Origin: Limnomonas spitsbergensis
Lineage: Eukaryota; Chlorophyta; Chlorophyceae; Chlamydomonadales
Direction of reading: 5' to 3'
NCBI GenBank assembly: GCA_037349105.1
Contig: JAYJMM010000112.1
Location: 1,054,001-1,118,000, forward strand
Length of the DNA stretch: 64,000 bases
In this document: positions 1-12,500 of the stretch, piece by piece
How positions within the stretch are numbered: position 1 is the stretch's first letter
Layout of the letters: each line of letters begins with the position of its first letter
Made by a program: the position numbers and the translations under genes
The notes under the pieces: model-generated
The model's input: only the letters and a program-made list of their open reading frames with translations
Databases searched by the model: none
What the model was told of the DNA's origin: nothing

Positions 1-304
1 TCGGGTGGGTTTACCAGTTCATGGCACAGGCGAAACTGAAAATAGCAATGGTATGCAGCTCTGGCTTCTGCAGCTTTACAGCTGGCAAGCTGGACAGCTG
101 GAGCTGGAGCTCGGATTTCAAACGGGACGAGCAGTGCTCAGTCTTTTCAAGTTTTCCCTCTAATGAACGTTCGGAAGTACTGTATCTTGTGACAGCACAC
201 GCATCCCGGCTTTTTGGGGATTTTCGGATTCTGACTATGTGACAGTTAATTCCACTCGGACATGCGTGCATGGGCTTTTTCGGGTTTGAGTTCGGGTTGA
301 TCGC
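1..304. other. Upstream sequence, no gene recognised
   Basis: Short open frames exist on both strands but none resembles a known protein or shows convincing splice structure. The part next to 305 is probably the 5' UTR or promoter of the neurochondrin-like gene. Confidence 0.4.
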
Positions 305-3300
305 ATGGCAGACATGAGCCTCCCCAGTCCCCCCACCTCTGATCTGCATCCCTCGGCCCACTCTCCTACTGACATTTTGACCCTGTGTGCCTCAACAGAC
401 CAGACAGACGTGCTCGCACACACGGTCATAGCCCTTGGCAGCCTCATTGGCCATACGTCGGTTCTAGCTCAGCTGCGCGAGGCGTCCACCGCCACCGCGG
501 TAGAAAGTGGCCAGGATGATGCGGCAATGCTACAGCTCGAAGCGCTGCATACACTACTGCTCATCCTTCCGTTGCCACAAGTAAGTGCGCCGCGGCTGTC
601 TTCTGACGGTGTGGGCCTACGGTCTGGACCCCCTTGTGTGTGTCTTGTCGCACTGGCTGGGCTGTGTACCCTGGGGATTTTCAATAGCCTGGCATTGCAA
701 ATTGACTGGCATTGCAAATTGTAATGCCGTTGCAGCCTTCTGGAAATCGTTGGAATACAAGTTATACGTATCCCTGCCTAGTGCTCAGGCTGAACAGGTG
801 GCTTCTTCAATCCATGCATCCTGGTTTGGGCATGTTCCTATTTCCCCTCATCATATATCGAGGTCCTGCGCTCTGCCCTGGTCCCTCCAGGAGCTGGAGC
901 TTCACCAGCGCCTGGGGAACGGCATGCATCGGCAGGAGTGGCCTGCCAGCGTGCGCCGGGGGCTGAACTGGTTGCTGCGCAGCCGCGTCACTGCTGTGCA
1001 GAAGCACTCTGCCCTGCAGCTGGCCGCCGCGCTCGTTGAGTTGGCAGGACCCGGGTGGCTACTGGCCAGAGGCGAGCAGCTGCCTGAGGCCTTCCTGCAG
1101 GTCCTGGCTGAGACACTTCATGTGAGCGATAATGGTGGCATGGTTGCCATAGCAGTTTTCAGTGCGGGTAAAGGGTCCTGATTGAAGACCCTTCAACCTT
1201 CAGTTGCCTCTAACTTGTATACTTCTAGGCTAACAGTGGTAGTGAAAAGCCACGTCATGTATCTGGGGCTTTAGGGCCTTGCTCCTCTCCCACGCGCTGT
1301 CTCATTTCAAAGATCGGATATACCGTAGATTTGATTTGCTCCTTTCGGGCATCCAAAAATGATATATTTTAATGCAACCCTCAGGGCAAAATGCCGACAA
1401 CACCCCTTCATTTCCAACCAAATCTGGCGTCGACCATGGATAATTAGTAAATTCATGGATCCCTCAACCCAAACAACTTCAAATACAAGGGAAGGCAAAG
1501 CAAATCTACGGTAAGGCTGCACTGTTTATTTTAGGGGTGCCACTGATACAATTCATTTGTAGCAACAAAAACCACAGGTGTGGCCTTTTGCAGGAAGGCC
1601 TGGTGCAGTGCCCTTGGCCGGAGGTCGGTCAAAGTCAGGTCCCGATCAGCCCAGAGAGCCCCACCAATCGGCCTTTCAGAAAATGGCCTGGAGCGCGCCG
1701 AACCATCACTGCTAGGCTGCCCTTGTCTGCACCTCACGCCCTGCCCCTAATACCTTCAGGTCGAGACTGCGCTGCTGCTGCATGATGCCCTGTACCCCGA
1801 CCAGCTGGTTCGAGACGACTCTGGTCGCTCCGAGAGCAAGCGGCAGTACCAGGCGCCGCGCGTCACGCAGCCCTTCCTGCGGGCGATGAAGGAGCAAGCG
1901 CTTGCGAAAGAGACGGCGGCTGCTGAGAAGATCGCTGAGGCGATGGCCGCTGCCAAGCTTGGAGAGGACCCCGCTGAGATTGCCGCTGCGACAGCCGCCG
2001 CAGATGCCGCTGCCGCCGCTGCAGCTGCCAAGGCGTCTGCCCATGCCGCAGACGAGGGTGAGCCCGAGGACCCGCTTTCCTCCTCTGGTGCTGGTGCGCC
2101 CACTGCGGCGATGACGCAGGCAGCGGGAGAGCGTGCCTCGCGGCTGCTGCCCTGCTGCTACCTGCTGCTCGAGTCGATTGTAGAGGTGCTGGCCGAGGAC
2201 TTCGCAATGCAGGCAAGATGACATGTTGGCTTTGTTGATGTACAGCAAGCCATGAGTATGCTCATGTCAATAATACGGTGTATTGGTACAGGAGCTGATA
2301 CAGTTGGCATACCTGTGGCAAGTTCATCTCCTTGCTTCACCATGGTTTCATGACTGGAGCCCCATAGGATTGAGTTCGGAATCCTGCCCGCAAGAGCATC
2401 TCGGAGCTGTGCCTCTTTTTCCGTTACTCTGCTACGCTTCAAAGTATTTTAGCCAGAGGCCGGAGGCCCCAGTTATGGCCAGCCACGGTGCTTGGGCCAC
2501 TGACTGTAGGCCGGTCCAGCTTCAGTCCTAATCAGGTCTTTGGCGGCCTCTGCGCAGCGCGCCACTGGTGGCCTCATACTCTTTTAGTATAAGAAGCACA
2601 GGCCCTAAGCTCTTGCCGGCCCGATGCCTGTTTTGCCTCGGCGCAGGAGGATGAGATGATGGTGATTGACGAGGCTGGGGAGAGCGATGAGGACGAGGAG
2701 GGTGGCGAGGGCAACCGCTCCCTCTCCACATCGCTGCCTCAGCGCCAGGGCCAGCAGCTGCTACAGCCGGGCGTCAGCCAGAAGGCAGCGCAGCAGCTCA
2801 TGTACAGCCTGGAGTCGACTGTGGCCGTGGTGCTGCAGTTCATGGACGAGCTGCAGGAGCAGGGCGGTGGCGGGCGCGCCGCGGGCACGGGCGCGGGGAC
2901 GGCGGGGGCCGGGGCAGGCTGGTCAACGATGCAGGCGGATCTGGCTGTGGGAGCTGTGCGCTTGCTTGGAAGGTAGGCACGAGGAGGGGAGGGAATGAGA
3001 AGAGGGCTTGCATGTTTCGTGTCGGTGACGGTGGTTTGTGGTCGGCGTGGTAGACTTTGAACCAGCACACCGGTAGCCTTCGTGATATCGGGGAGGTTTC
3101 TGATTATGAATGTTTTTGCCCAGAGGTGTGTACGGCATATAAGGGAGCCACCTGCTGGGCCGAGGCAGTGGGTAGCAAAGGAGCCAACCGGTTGGATGCA
3201 CTGGATAAGACCATCGTCCAACTGGTGCACAGCTTAGCCGTCGCACAGGAAAACCAGGGAGACCTCTTCATCGGATGTCGTTTCAGATCTCACAGGCTCT

Positions 3301-5886
3301 CACCCGTCTGCCGCTGTTCTGGACCTTCTGCAGGTTCTTGGCGGAGGCGCCAGACGCGCACACTGATGGCTTCCGCCAGGCCCTGCCGTTCATGCTGCGC
3401 GTGGGGGCTGCTGGGGTCTCTGCAGCCTCTGGAATGGATAGCAGCGCGGGGGTGACCTCGGCCGGGCCAGTGCAGTTCCTACTGCCTGGCCTTCTTCAGG
3501 TGAGCTTTAGGGTTCAGGGTTGTAGGGTGACGTCAGACAGGCCAGTGCAGTTCCTATTGCCTGGCCTTCTTCAAGTGAGCTTTGGGGTCTAGGGTTGTAG
3601 GGTGATGTCAGACAGGCCAGTGCAGGTCCCACTGTCCGGCCTTCTTCATGTGAGCTTTGGGAGTTGTTGTGAAAAGGGGGAAGTAAGATGTACTGTATGG
3701 CCTGAGGAACAGGTTAAGAAAACTACCCGTGGGTGGTTCTATACGAAGGTGTGGGTGTCCTCTTGTTCCCAGGTGCAGTTTCACTCTCACTTTTGTCATA
3801 TAAATACGGGACGATCTTACAAAGATACAGATCTGCGGCCCGGGAGAAGGCCTGACACAGTTGAATTGTGACATTGAGCCCTAAAGCGGTGCTTACGTGT
3901 TGACCTGTCTTGTGCCTGGTCTACAGGCCACTTCCGATTCATCGACATCGTCTACGCTACTGAAGCGCGCCATCTGCAAGTCACCAGTCGCGCTAGGGGC
4001 CCTGGCCTCGTTCCTGGAAGCTGCGGCAGAGGAGGCCGTGCAGCTGGCTGAGCAGCTGGGCCCGACTGCCTTCGTAAGCAGCAGCTCCATGTCCGCATCC
4101 GGCGACGTGCCTACAACTGCTTTCATGCGCATGCCCTCCGTGAACCGCATGGGCTCGCAGCCCATCGGGCGTGCGCTCCGCATGGCGGAGCTCACGCGTG
4201 TGGAGCGTCTGATGGCCGACGCCTCGGCGCTGTTGCTGAACGTGGTGGATGGCAAGGACCTCGGCGCGTCCACGCTGACCAGGCGAAACAGTGGTAGTGG
4301 GCACCCCCGCAGCGGCAGCAGCAGCAGCTCCAACCTGGTTGGCGAGACCTCGTACGACGGTTCGGCGCTGGGGCCCTCCCCTGCCAGCCAGCAGCAGCTG
4401 CAGCAACAGCAGCCGGATTGGGAGCAGCTGAGCCCGCTGACGCGGCTGCTCATGCCTGCCGTCTCTGCGCTGGGCCGCTGGTGGCGAGCGCGCTCAGGCT
4501 GGAGCTCCTCGGATGCCGAGCTGTGTTTGCCGCAGCAGCACGTGGAGCACCTGGCGCACATAAGGCTGATGCCGCGCACGATGCTCTGCTGCGCGACGGT
4601 GTGCGGGGCGGTTCTGGAGGCGGCCGTGAAGCAGGCTTCGCTCCTGGCGGCCGCGGCGGCGGGCGTCGCCGGCCAGCCGCAGATGCAGCTGGACCTGAAG
4701 CTGGGCCTTGGCTCCCTTCCTCATGACAACGTGCAGCCGGTTTGCGACCTTGTGCTGCAGGTGAGGAGTGATGTGTCTGGTCCTGGGGCTTGGTTGCCTG
4801 CCTAGTGCTACGGCCGAATGGGTGGCTTTCTTAATCCACCCATCATTATTCATTTATCTGATCCTGGGGCGGTACGTCTTGCGGTCTGGCTTGGGGCAGG
4901 TGTGCGGAAGTACAAGATGTACGGTACTCGTTTTTTGTGTGTGTCTCAGCTGCATATCAGCTGCACTACAGCATTGGGCCGGCAGCCCCAATTGTGGCCC
5001 GCCATGCTGCTTTTGCTGCCGGCCATAGGCCGGTCCAGGTTTGGTCCCAATGGGGCCTCTGACGGCCGTGGGAGAGCCTGTGGAACGTGGACTGGTAGCC
5101 ACAAAAATAATCACTGCATGAGCTGCTGAAACAGCTGCCACACGTAATTGATGTTGCCTTCATGTCATCTTGTCCCCGTGCCGCCTTGTGGCCCTTGTCC
5201 CTCCCTGCACTGCTGAGCGAAAGCCCTTGCGACCCTCTCAGGCGCTCCAAGCCGGCTGCTGCATCAACCTGACCATGATGGGTGACGAGGACGACTTTGC
5301 AGAGGACCTGGCCATCAAGGTCGCACGCGCAACGGTGTCTGCCGCTGCCGCCGCCTTTTCCACCGGCTCCTCCGGGAGCAGCCGCAGCGGGTCAGGCAGC
5401 TCGACGCCGCCCTCGCCCCGTTCACCGATGCATGATCCTATGATGATGGCCCCAGCCTCTTCCTTGGTCGGCGCTTTGAGGATTGCTGTTCCGGGCAGTG
5501 GGAAGAAGGCGAGCAGCCGCCAGAGCGTGGGGGGCGGCCCTGACACAAGTATGATTGTCGATGACTTTCACGGGGACGCCGAGCATGCGTGGGAAAGGCT
5601 GTGCCAGTCGTCTGTCGGGCTTGTTGAGCTGTTGCTGCCAATGGTGACATCGGCGCGGGCCGCCGGGTGGACGCAGGAGCTGCTGGATGCAGCTGCGGCG
5701 GCGGGGGGCGTGCAGGTCTTGGAGGAAAAGGTGGCCAAGAAAAGGGCGGGCGGCGGGAGCTATCCTGCTGAGGGGACAGCAGGGGCTGCTACTGCGGTGC
5801 TGAGGCAGCAGGATCTGCTGCTACAGGCAGGGGGGCTGCGTCAGCTGCTGGCAACAATGGAGACGCAAGGCAGGGGGGCTGCTTAA
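305..5886 (+). CDS. Neurochondrin family protein (7 exons)
   Basis: Proposed exons are 305-580, 891-1121, 1760-2212, 2647-2972, 3334-3499, 3927-4760 and 5242-5886, about 976 residues; all phases close. The recognisable parts are HSALQLAAALVEL..GPGWLL in exon 2, ETALLLHDALYP at the start of exon 3, CCYLLLESIVEVLAEDF at its end, the exon 4-5 block VRLLGRFLAEAPDA, and QFLLPGLLQ. They follow one another as in animal and plant neurochondrins, which are helical-repeat (ARM-like) cytosolic proteins of poorly defined function. Plant and animal members are usually about 600-730 residues. The excess here is Ala-rich sequence in exon 3 and Ser/Gln-rich sequence in exons 6-7. Intron 3 appears to use a GC donor (AG|GCAAGA at 2213). 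The ATG at 305 is the first in frame in exon 1, but an upstream exon is possible. It converges with the Nudix gene. Confidence 0.82.
1524..1695 (-). repeat. Dispersed ~200 bp repeat, copy in neurochondrin intron 2
   Basis: The copy starts with TGTTTATTTTAGGGGTGC and contains CCTGGTGCAGTGCCC and a GGTCCCGATCAGCCCA block. These match the reverse complement of the family seen at 7791, 38460, 46050 and elsewhere in this window. Confidence 0.55.
2470..2600 (-). repeat. Dispersed ~200 bp repeat, partial copy
   Basis: Lies in neurochondrin intron 3. It carries the shared blocks GTAGGCCGGTCCAG and GGCGGCC. It is degenerate, so the limits are approximate. Confidence 0.4.
3465..3664 (+). repeat. Triplicated 75 bp unit spanning the exon 5 splice donor
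   Basis: A unit beginning GGCCAGTGCAGTTCCTA recurs at 3465, 3540 and 3615, exactly 75 bp apart. The first copy contains the real exon end CTTCTTCAG|GTGAGC at 3499/3500. The second reads CTTCTTCAA|GTGAGC and the third CTTCTTCAT|GTGAGC. Each unit also brings a CAGACAG|GCC acceptor-like site, so a 41 nt GT...AG segment lies between copies 1 and 2. Confidence 0.8.
4960..5090 (-). repeat. Dispersed ~200 bp repeat, copy in neurochondrin intron 6
   Basis: Contains ATAGGCCGGTCCAGGTTTGG followed by TCCCAATGGGGCC, the reverse complement of the family core GGGGACCAAACCTTGACCGG. It also has the flanking GCCGGCAG sequences. Confidence 0.55.
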
Positions 5887-6283
5887 AGCAGTCATGTATG
5901 CGCGCTTTCAATGTGTGAAGGGTCAGATGTTGCGCAGCTGCTTCTACCGTTTTGCTTTCAATTTATAAATAAATGTGTTTGGCCCTCCTCAACTTCACCT
6001 GGACGGTCTTACCATGAGCAGAGGCATTGACATGGCGCTGGGGGTAAATGTTTGAAATCCTGGATCCTGTCGTCCATGTTAATACAAGTTTAAACGTGCT
6101 CTGCTGCCCACTCTGTTCCCAGATCGGATCCTAGCTATCAGAGCCCTGCTGAAATGAATGAAGGACTGCAAATTCTGAACAAGTATAAGGATTGCTTGGC
6201 AACCTTCACAATGGTTGAAAGAGAGCTTGGTAATCCAGAGAGCTATAATCAAATCAGTATTTCAAGTTCATGCTGCCTTCGCA
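5887..6283. other. 3' UTRs of two convergent genes
   Basis: Lies between the neurochondrin stop (+) and the Nudix stop (-). There is an AT-richer patch around 5960-5975, but I found no TGTAA motif for either gene here. Confidence 0.4.
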
Positions 6284-9200
6284 CTAGCCTCTGATAGAGA
6301 GCTCCCCGCTGTCCTTAAGCGTTTGGATTAGAGGCACAAACTCTTCTGCAACCTGTTGATAAACGTCTTTTTTGAAGTCCACGACAGATCCGGGCATATC
6401 TTCGAGCTTCATCCTGTGCATAAATGAACAAGGAGCAGAGCTGCATTATTAAAAACAGGAATTATATCCAAGGCAGAATGAAGGAAGGGCTATATGTCTG
6501 CTTGAAGCATCTCTAACGGACAGTCTGGTTGCCACAAGTGCTTGTTTGAGGGCACTTCTGCTACAACTCAGCGTTCCGGTATGGCCGTGTGGACCTGGTA
6601 CATTGATACACACAACACTGACTGAAATTACATACAGAAATTCCACATACCCATCACTGATTTATGCAGACTTTCCACACATATCACTTCAACACTCATA
6701 CATCGTAAAACAGGATAAAGTCTGCGCACCCCTGTTGATAACTAATATATCAGATTCGTCGCACAGGCAAAAAGTACCCTACTCCGCGCACGTGCAGCTG
6801 AAAAATTTTGCGGTTAATTTGATACCGCATTTTGGTGCCGGAATAAGTTCTCCACACACCCCCCAAAATAGTTGCTAATGATTATTTTGTCGCACACCAC
6901 TTCACGCACCTCCAAAAATAATTTATTAAACGCAAAGTCACACCTGCTTTCCAGTACATTTGTTTTTATAGAAGGTGCCTCACTCCTTTGTTCCCAAGTA
7001 ATTTTCTGTGATTAGGCCTTATGTTCTGCACTACTGGGTTCAATCCCACGCCACTCATCTGTGGTTGCGTGTTGGTTGCTTGCCTAGGGGTCAATGTATT
7101 TCACTCGCTGTCTTAGTTCATCTTGTGCTTGGAAAAGTTGTCAGGCACCTGTCTCATGCATCAAATGTGCAGTCCCGCTGGCTTATAAAAACTTGACAAA
7201 ACCTAACAGCAGGCCGTACTGCTACAGCCCCCATCCTTTGGCCTGTTAAGATCTGGTCCCCATTAGCCTAATGGTGGGCTGGTGGCTGCCCAGGTGCCGG
7301 CAAGCCGTGGTACGTAAAACATCAATTAAACAATTGTAGCTGTTGAGGCACTGGCCAGGACAGTCCTCATTCACAACCATGCAGACGCCAGAAAGAGCTG
7401 AATGGCAGTCAGAAAAGAAAGTGCAGCAAGCCAGAAAGTACTTACCATTTCCATTGGCTGAACTCTTGCTCCTGCGTGAGCAGATTTATCTCGTCATCTT
7501 CGCCATAAAAATGCGCCAAGTACCACTTTTGCCGCTGCCCCTTGAACCGCTTCCACCCTTTCCCCAGTTTTTGCTTCACCTGCAAGGGCAGCGGCCCAAC
7601 AAGAATGCAGGTAATGAGTTTGTTGTGAGGACAGCGGCCCAACAACATCACAGGTCATCAGTTTGTTGCAATGCTTCTACAGCTGTTTGCATGCCTACCG
7701 GTAGGAAGCATAAAAGCATGAGGGATTGTTGAAAAACTGAATAGCCTCAAGTATGATACCGGTATGCACCAGTCTTCAGTGACAGCTAGTGTTTATTTTA
7801 GGGTGCTTCAGCTGCAATCCAGGCAAACCACGGCAATCGGCTGGGGGGCCCTGGTGCATCAAGCTCTGCTGCTTGGACACCCGGCTACATGCTGATTCAG
7901 TGTTGGTCCTAATCGTCCGTCCGTCAGTGGTGGCTAAGTAGCGGCCTGCTGAAGGTGGTCTGGTGCACACTAACATAGACATTGATGGCTGCCCCTGGGA
8001 CAATCCCCCAGGTAGCCATGTCAGATGGCCTTGTCAAATGCTTTCAGGTTTGTCAAGGACAGGAGTTTCACCTTTGTAGGGAAGTCATACGAGATCCAGC
8101 GGTCAAGCTCTCCCACGATCCGTGCATTCGATATGCTTGTCTCCTCTGTCACCTCTCGTAGAGCAGCATGGGCAGGCTCCTCGCCATCGTCAACACCGCC
8201 TGCGACCAAGACAGGCGGAAAGGTCGGTATCCCTAGCGTGTGTGGCAGCCTCAAGTTTTTTAGGAACCTTGGGTGCAGCACTCTGTCACATTGTTAGACT
8301 GGTATTTCATGTACCAGTACTTGTGAAGCTACAAACTTTCAGATGTGCCAAACTGGCTTTGTGCTTGTTTGCAAACAGGCTTTATCACTGCAAAACATGA
8401 TGATGTCTGCTCTGCTGTTCTCTTCACACCCTTCATACTATTGTACTGAAGGCTGCATTATACCTCTGTTTGCATGCATGTTTACCTAAGGGTTTAAATA
8501 CGGGTTACAAAAAAGGGGGGGAAAGGGTGAGCCCTGTCATGGGTTGTGTGCACAGGAGACATCTGGCAAGAAGTCCTGCCTGCCTGCTCCCATGCAGAGG
8601 CCATTTCTATCCTCTCTTGTCGGCACTGAAAGCATAACTTGCAGATTAAGCTGGGAGTAAAGCGTACATGAGACCAGGTCTTACATGTAATGAAAGGTTT
8701 GTGGTGTCCAATCTACAGGCATGTAGAAAGGCAAGGAACAATAGCATGCCTCATGAACTCAGTCGATCAGACAGTTCCCGATCAAGTCTTAGTGGGAACC
8801 GGATGGGAAGGTTCTGTAGATGATCTGCTGTGCCGCAAGGTGCCAGGGCGGCAAAACAAGCGACTGAAAAAACCTTTCCAAGACCACCACATGGTGACAT
8901 GCAACACGAAGTTTGGAATGAGTTTTGCCTTGAAGGACTCATGGTGTCGTTAACCATTGTGCTTTAAGAGAGGTCGAAACTGGCCTTCTGAACATATGGA
9001 TCAGAAGGAGATAATCCAATGATAATCAAGGAGGAAGAGGCATGGGCGCATGGATTGGCAATTACAGTACGGTACCAGGAACGACCATGTCACTGACCTT
9101 GTGGCATTTGCCATGTGTTGTGATGGTCATCACACCGCTGAGCAGCGAAAACTAGACCCTGGCTGTTGACTATGCAGATGCCAACATTAGGGCGGTACTC

Positions 9201-9344
9201 CAAGATGTCCTCGGTTTGAACTGCATTGCCAAGGGAACTTGGCCTGTGAACTTGCCTGCATACAGGCCTAAAAGAGCCAGATCTCCTATAAAACGGCCTA
9301 GCAAATTTTACCGATCTCATCGCAGCTAAATCTGTCATTCCCAT
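6284..9344 (-). CDS. Nudix hydrolase, plant NUDT26/27 (Ap4A/RppH) type, likely organellar
   Basis: Exons on the minus strand are 9344-9098, 8199-8072, 7579-7446 and 6413-6284, giving 212 residues with all phases closing. Residues 1-45 are Arg/Ser-rich and acid-poor, like a plastid or mitochondrial transit peptide. YRPNVGICIVNSQG and NTWQMPQGG open the Nudix fold. The Nudix box covers residues 83-105 (G83, E89, R97-E98, E101-E102). The fold then continues through RWISYDFP, QRQKWYLAHFYGEDDEINL, FSQWKW and VDFKKDVYQQV. This order and length match plant diadenosine tetraphosphate pyrophosphohydrolases related to bacterial RppH. The box is intact except that its last Gly is Ser104. Substrate is inferred from the family. 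MTDL six bases downstream is an alternative start. Confidence 0.9.
7791..7980 (-). repeat. Dispersed ~200 bp repeat, nearly complete copy
   Basis: Lies in Nudix intron 2. One end reads GTTTATTTTAGGGTGCTTCAG. The other, reverse-complemented, reads TTAGTGTGCACCAGACCACC. The two ends share the terminal word TTTAGkGTGC in inverted orientation. It is the best copy for judging element limits. Confidence 0.65.
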
Positions 9345-9539
9345 GTACACCAATTTAATCGGCTCGAAGCTCAGCTGGGTGTCACTAGCAGGGTACCGCA
9401 CTGAACCCGGGCACTGAAGCAGTTGTCGTACCCTATATGTGTCTGTAGTCCCCTCCCACGAGGACGTCACCTCCCGCGAAGTTTATGACAAGAAAAATGG
9501 TCACCTGAATCAGCCTTCCTCTGCACGGGCCTTCGTAAT
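9345..9539. promoter_or_regulatory. Bidirectional promoter gap, Nudix / AMBRA1-like
   Basis: Only 195 bp separate the two divergent start codons. The gap contains GACGTCAC at 9463-9470, a bZIP-type core, and a TATAT run near 9434. Shared control of the two genes is inferred from spacing only. Confidence 0.5.
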
Positions 9540-12500
9540 ATGTCGAGGTAGGTTTATCGCCTGCTGCATTGGGACCAACGTCGTCAGGAGGAATTATCCT
9601 CACTAATTCTATTTTTACAGGCATTCTGGAAGGGAAAATATTGCGCAACTGCTCCTTCAGCGAGAAAGGGGAATCCTACGGGGGAGGAATGTCTCAGTAG
9701 GGCAGACAACGAGTGAATGCAGCAGAGCTTTGGGGTCATGGACAGAACAGGACTTTATGCAGCATTGCTCTGCGACCTATGTCGACTTCAAGCCTGTGCC
9801 TCGCTCAACCATCGCTGCGGCATTCTCGCCGAACGGCAAGCTTCTAGCCTCTACACAGTAAGCGGACGTGGAACATTCACGCACTGTAAAGCTGAGAATT
9901 TGCCTAACCTACGGAACCACTCTTGCAGCGGGGATCACACAGTGAAGATTATAAACTGCTTCACTGGCGCTTGCGTTAAGGTTTTGGAAGGACACACACG
10001 CACTCCCTGGGTGGTAAGCATACCTCTGGCTAAACTGCATGCCCGTATCTATGCTGACTCGTGACAGATGATAATCAGACCTCCTTCTGTGCCTCTCCTT
10101 AGTCCTGATCTCATGCTTTTGCATGGCAGGTCCGTTTCCATCCCATTGACTCCGACCTTTTCGCAAGCGGCTCACTCGACCACAGGGTTGTGGTATGGCG
10201 CATCAGCACGGGAGAGAAGGTGTTCAATCATGATTTTGGTGAGTGTACCCGATGGGCTCCTTGATTGCATGGCAAAGTCCCGTCTGTCTCAGATTGAGGC
10301 TGAAAGCTGTCCCATGTCTGTTTGCAGGCAAGCCGATTGCGTCGATCGCCTTCCATCCCTCTGGCAAGGCCCTAGTTGTGGCATCTGGTCACAAGGTACG
10401 CAAATGAGATAGCAAGCCCCACCTCACCTGAAATAAAGATAAAAACATTGGGGCTTAAACAAAAAGTCCTCCTCCTCTTCCAGTTGTATCCAATGCCTGT
10501 CTTATCAAAAATCGGAATTTCTCCTCCCCTTCCAGTTGCACCCATTTGCCTGTCCCATACTCCCATGTAACAACCAGGAAGCACAGCACTGGTTTTCCGT
10601 TGAAAGCAGAGGGGGGTGAAAGCTTGAAAATCTTGATGTCCTTCTGGACTCTGCCCGTAATCCAGGTCTATTTCTGGGATTACTCGAAGCCAGCGTCCAG
10701 CACCCGGCCGCACCAGAACCCCTCATATATCCTACGCACCAAGCGCTCGCTGAGGGCGCTGCACTTCCATCCCCTGGGCCTGCCGCTCGTCCTCACCGCT
10801 GAGGTTGTCGACAACAAGAAGGGCGGAGCGGGCCTGGTAGATGGCGATGGAAACGCGACAGCGGCGGCTGCGACAGGTCAGGCGCTCGGGCTGCCGGTGG
10901 GAGTGGGCCAAGCAACGGCTGCGCAGCCCTCCCAGACCGCTGAAGCCGGCAACATGAGCCTCCTCGGCCACTCTCTGTCGGACGTCGCCAGGCGTGTCCT
11001 GGACATGGCCGGCATCCGGCTGTCAGGTCCCCTGCAGGCAGTGGCCAGGGCGCTGATGCAGGCCCCCAGGCCGGCCTTCGCCAGCAGCGGCGGCTCAAGC
11101 TCAGCCGAGCCGCAGGTTGCTGACCACCTGAGGCAAGACCTGGAGAGGCTTGGCTTCACTGACGCGACGGGACGGCAGCTCCAATCCGCAGATGTGAGGA
11201 CACGCGAGGCTACCGCTGCCGGGTCGAGGATACGAGAGGCCGCCGTGGCTGGCGGTCCCGCCGCAGGAGGTCTACCGGGTGCAGTGCTTCCCGCAAACCT
11301 TGCCGCTGCCGCTGCGACGCAGGGGCAGATGGCTGCGGTCGCTGCTGCTGCCGCCGCGGCCATGTCGGCAATGGAGCGCCTGGACTCAGGGGGCGGCGCC
11401 TCTAGCAGCAGCAGCAGCACAGCTCCTTCGTCTCAGATTGCAGCCGCCCAGATCGTGGACGTGGCCATGTGCGACCCGTGGGGTATGCAGAGGATACGTA
11501 GCGCCGTGGGCGTCCAGACGCATGCCTTTCCGCTGGAGCCGCAGCCGCTGGGCTCCGCGTACGACCTGGCGTGGGGCTGGGAGGCCGCGGCCTCAGGCGA
11601 GGCGACCCGGCCGCCCCCGCTGCGCCAGAACGCAATGCTGGAGAGCCAACTGACGCCCTTGGCTGTAGTATCGGAGCAGCCCTGCGTGGTGAACCTCAAC
11701 GTCTGGACGTTCAACCACCGCAGGCCGACCAGCATGTTGGACAAGCCGCGCATCTCGGTGCCACGGGCGGTGCTGTGCAGCGAGATGGGTGCGCAGTTCT
11801 CGCCGTGCGGGCGCTACCTGGCCGTCTGCGTGGCGGTCGACGAGCTCTCCGAAGCGGCGCAGAGCTGGCTCAAGGGCCACATCGCGTCGTGTAAGCAACG
11901 CATGCGCCAGGCAGAGAACGTGCGCGAGGTGGCGCTGTCGCGGTTCCGTGGTAAAGCAGTCCCGTCGTCTTCATCTTTGATATCGCCTGCGCTGCCACCC
12001 TCCTCCTCAAAGGCAGCATTGGCGGCGGCGGCGGCAGCCGGCAGCAGCAGCCACGATGCGGAGCACAGCGCTGACCACATCTCGTGCGTGGACACAAACG
12101 ACGGCTTCATGGTGCCGGTCTCTCAGGCCTGGGAGGTCTTCCCCAACGAAGTGCAGTGGCTGGAGTTCAGCACTGGCACGCTGTCCGAACGTGTTGACCA
12201 GGCTGTGCTTCAGGCACGGGAGGCTGCAGGTAAGGCCCTCATCCCACTCCCCGTGTCTGAGCCCGAAGCCTTTTAGATAAATGTGACATTTGTAAAATCT
12301 TTTTGACTGGACACCTCCATTCAAAGGACATTTTTTAATATCCTTTTGAATGGAGCTGTCCAGTGGCTCCTCAGTCACCACCGCCCTGATGGCATGCAAG
12401 ATGATGCTGTTTAAAAAGAGAGATCTCGCCCGCCCGATTCATCTTGTTTGTGCATGTGTCTCCCAGCTTTACTGGTCATCATGTCGCTGGATCCAGCTGA

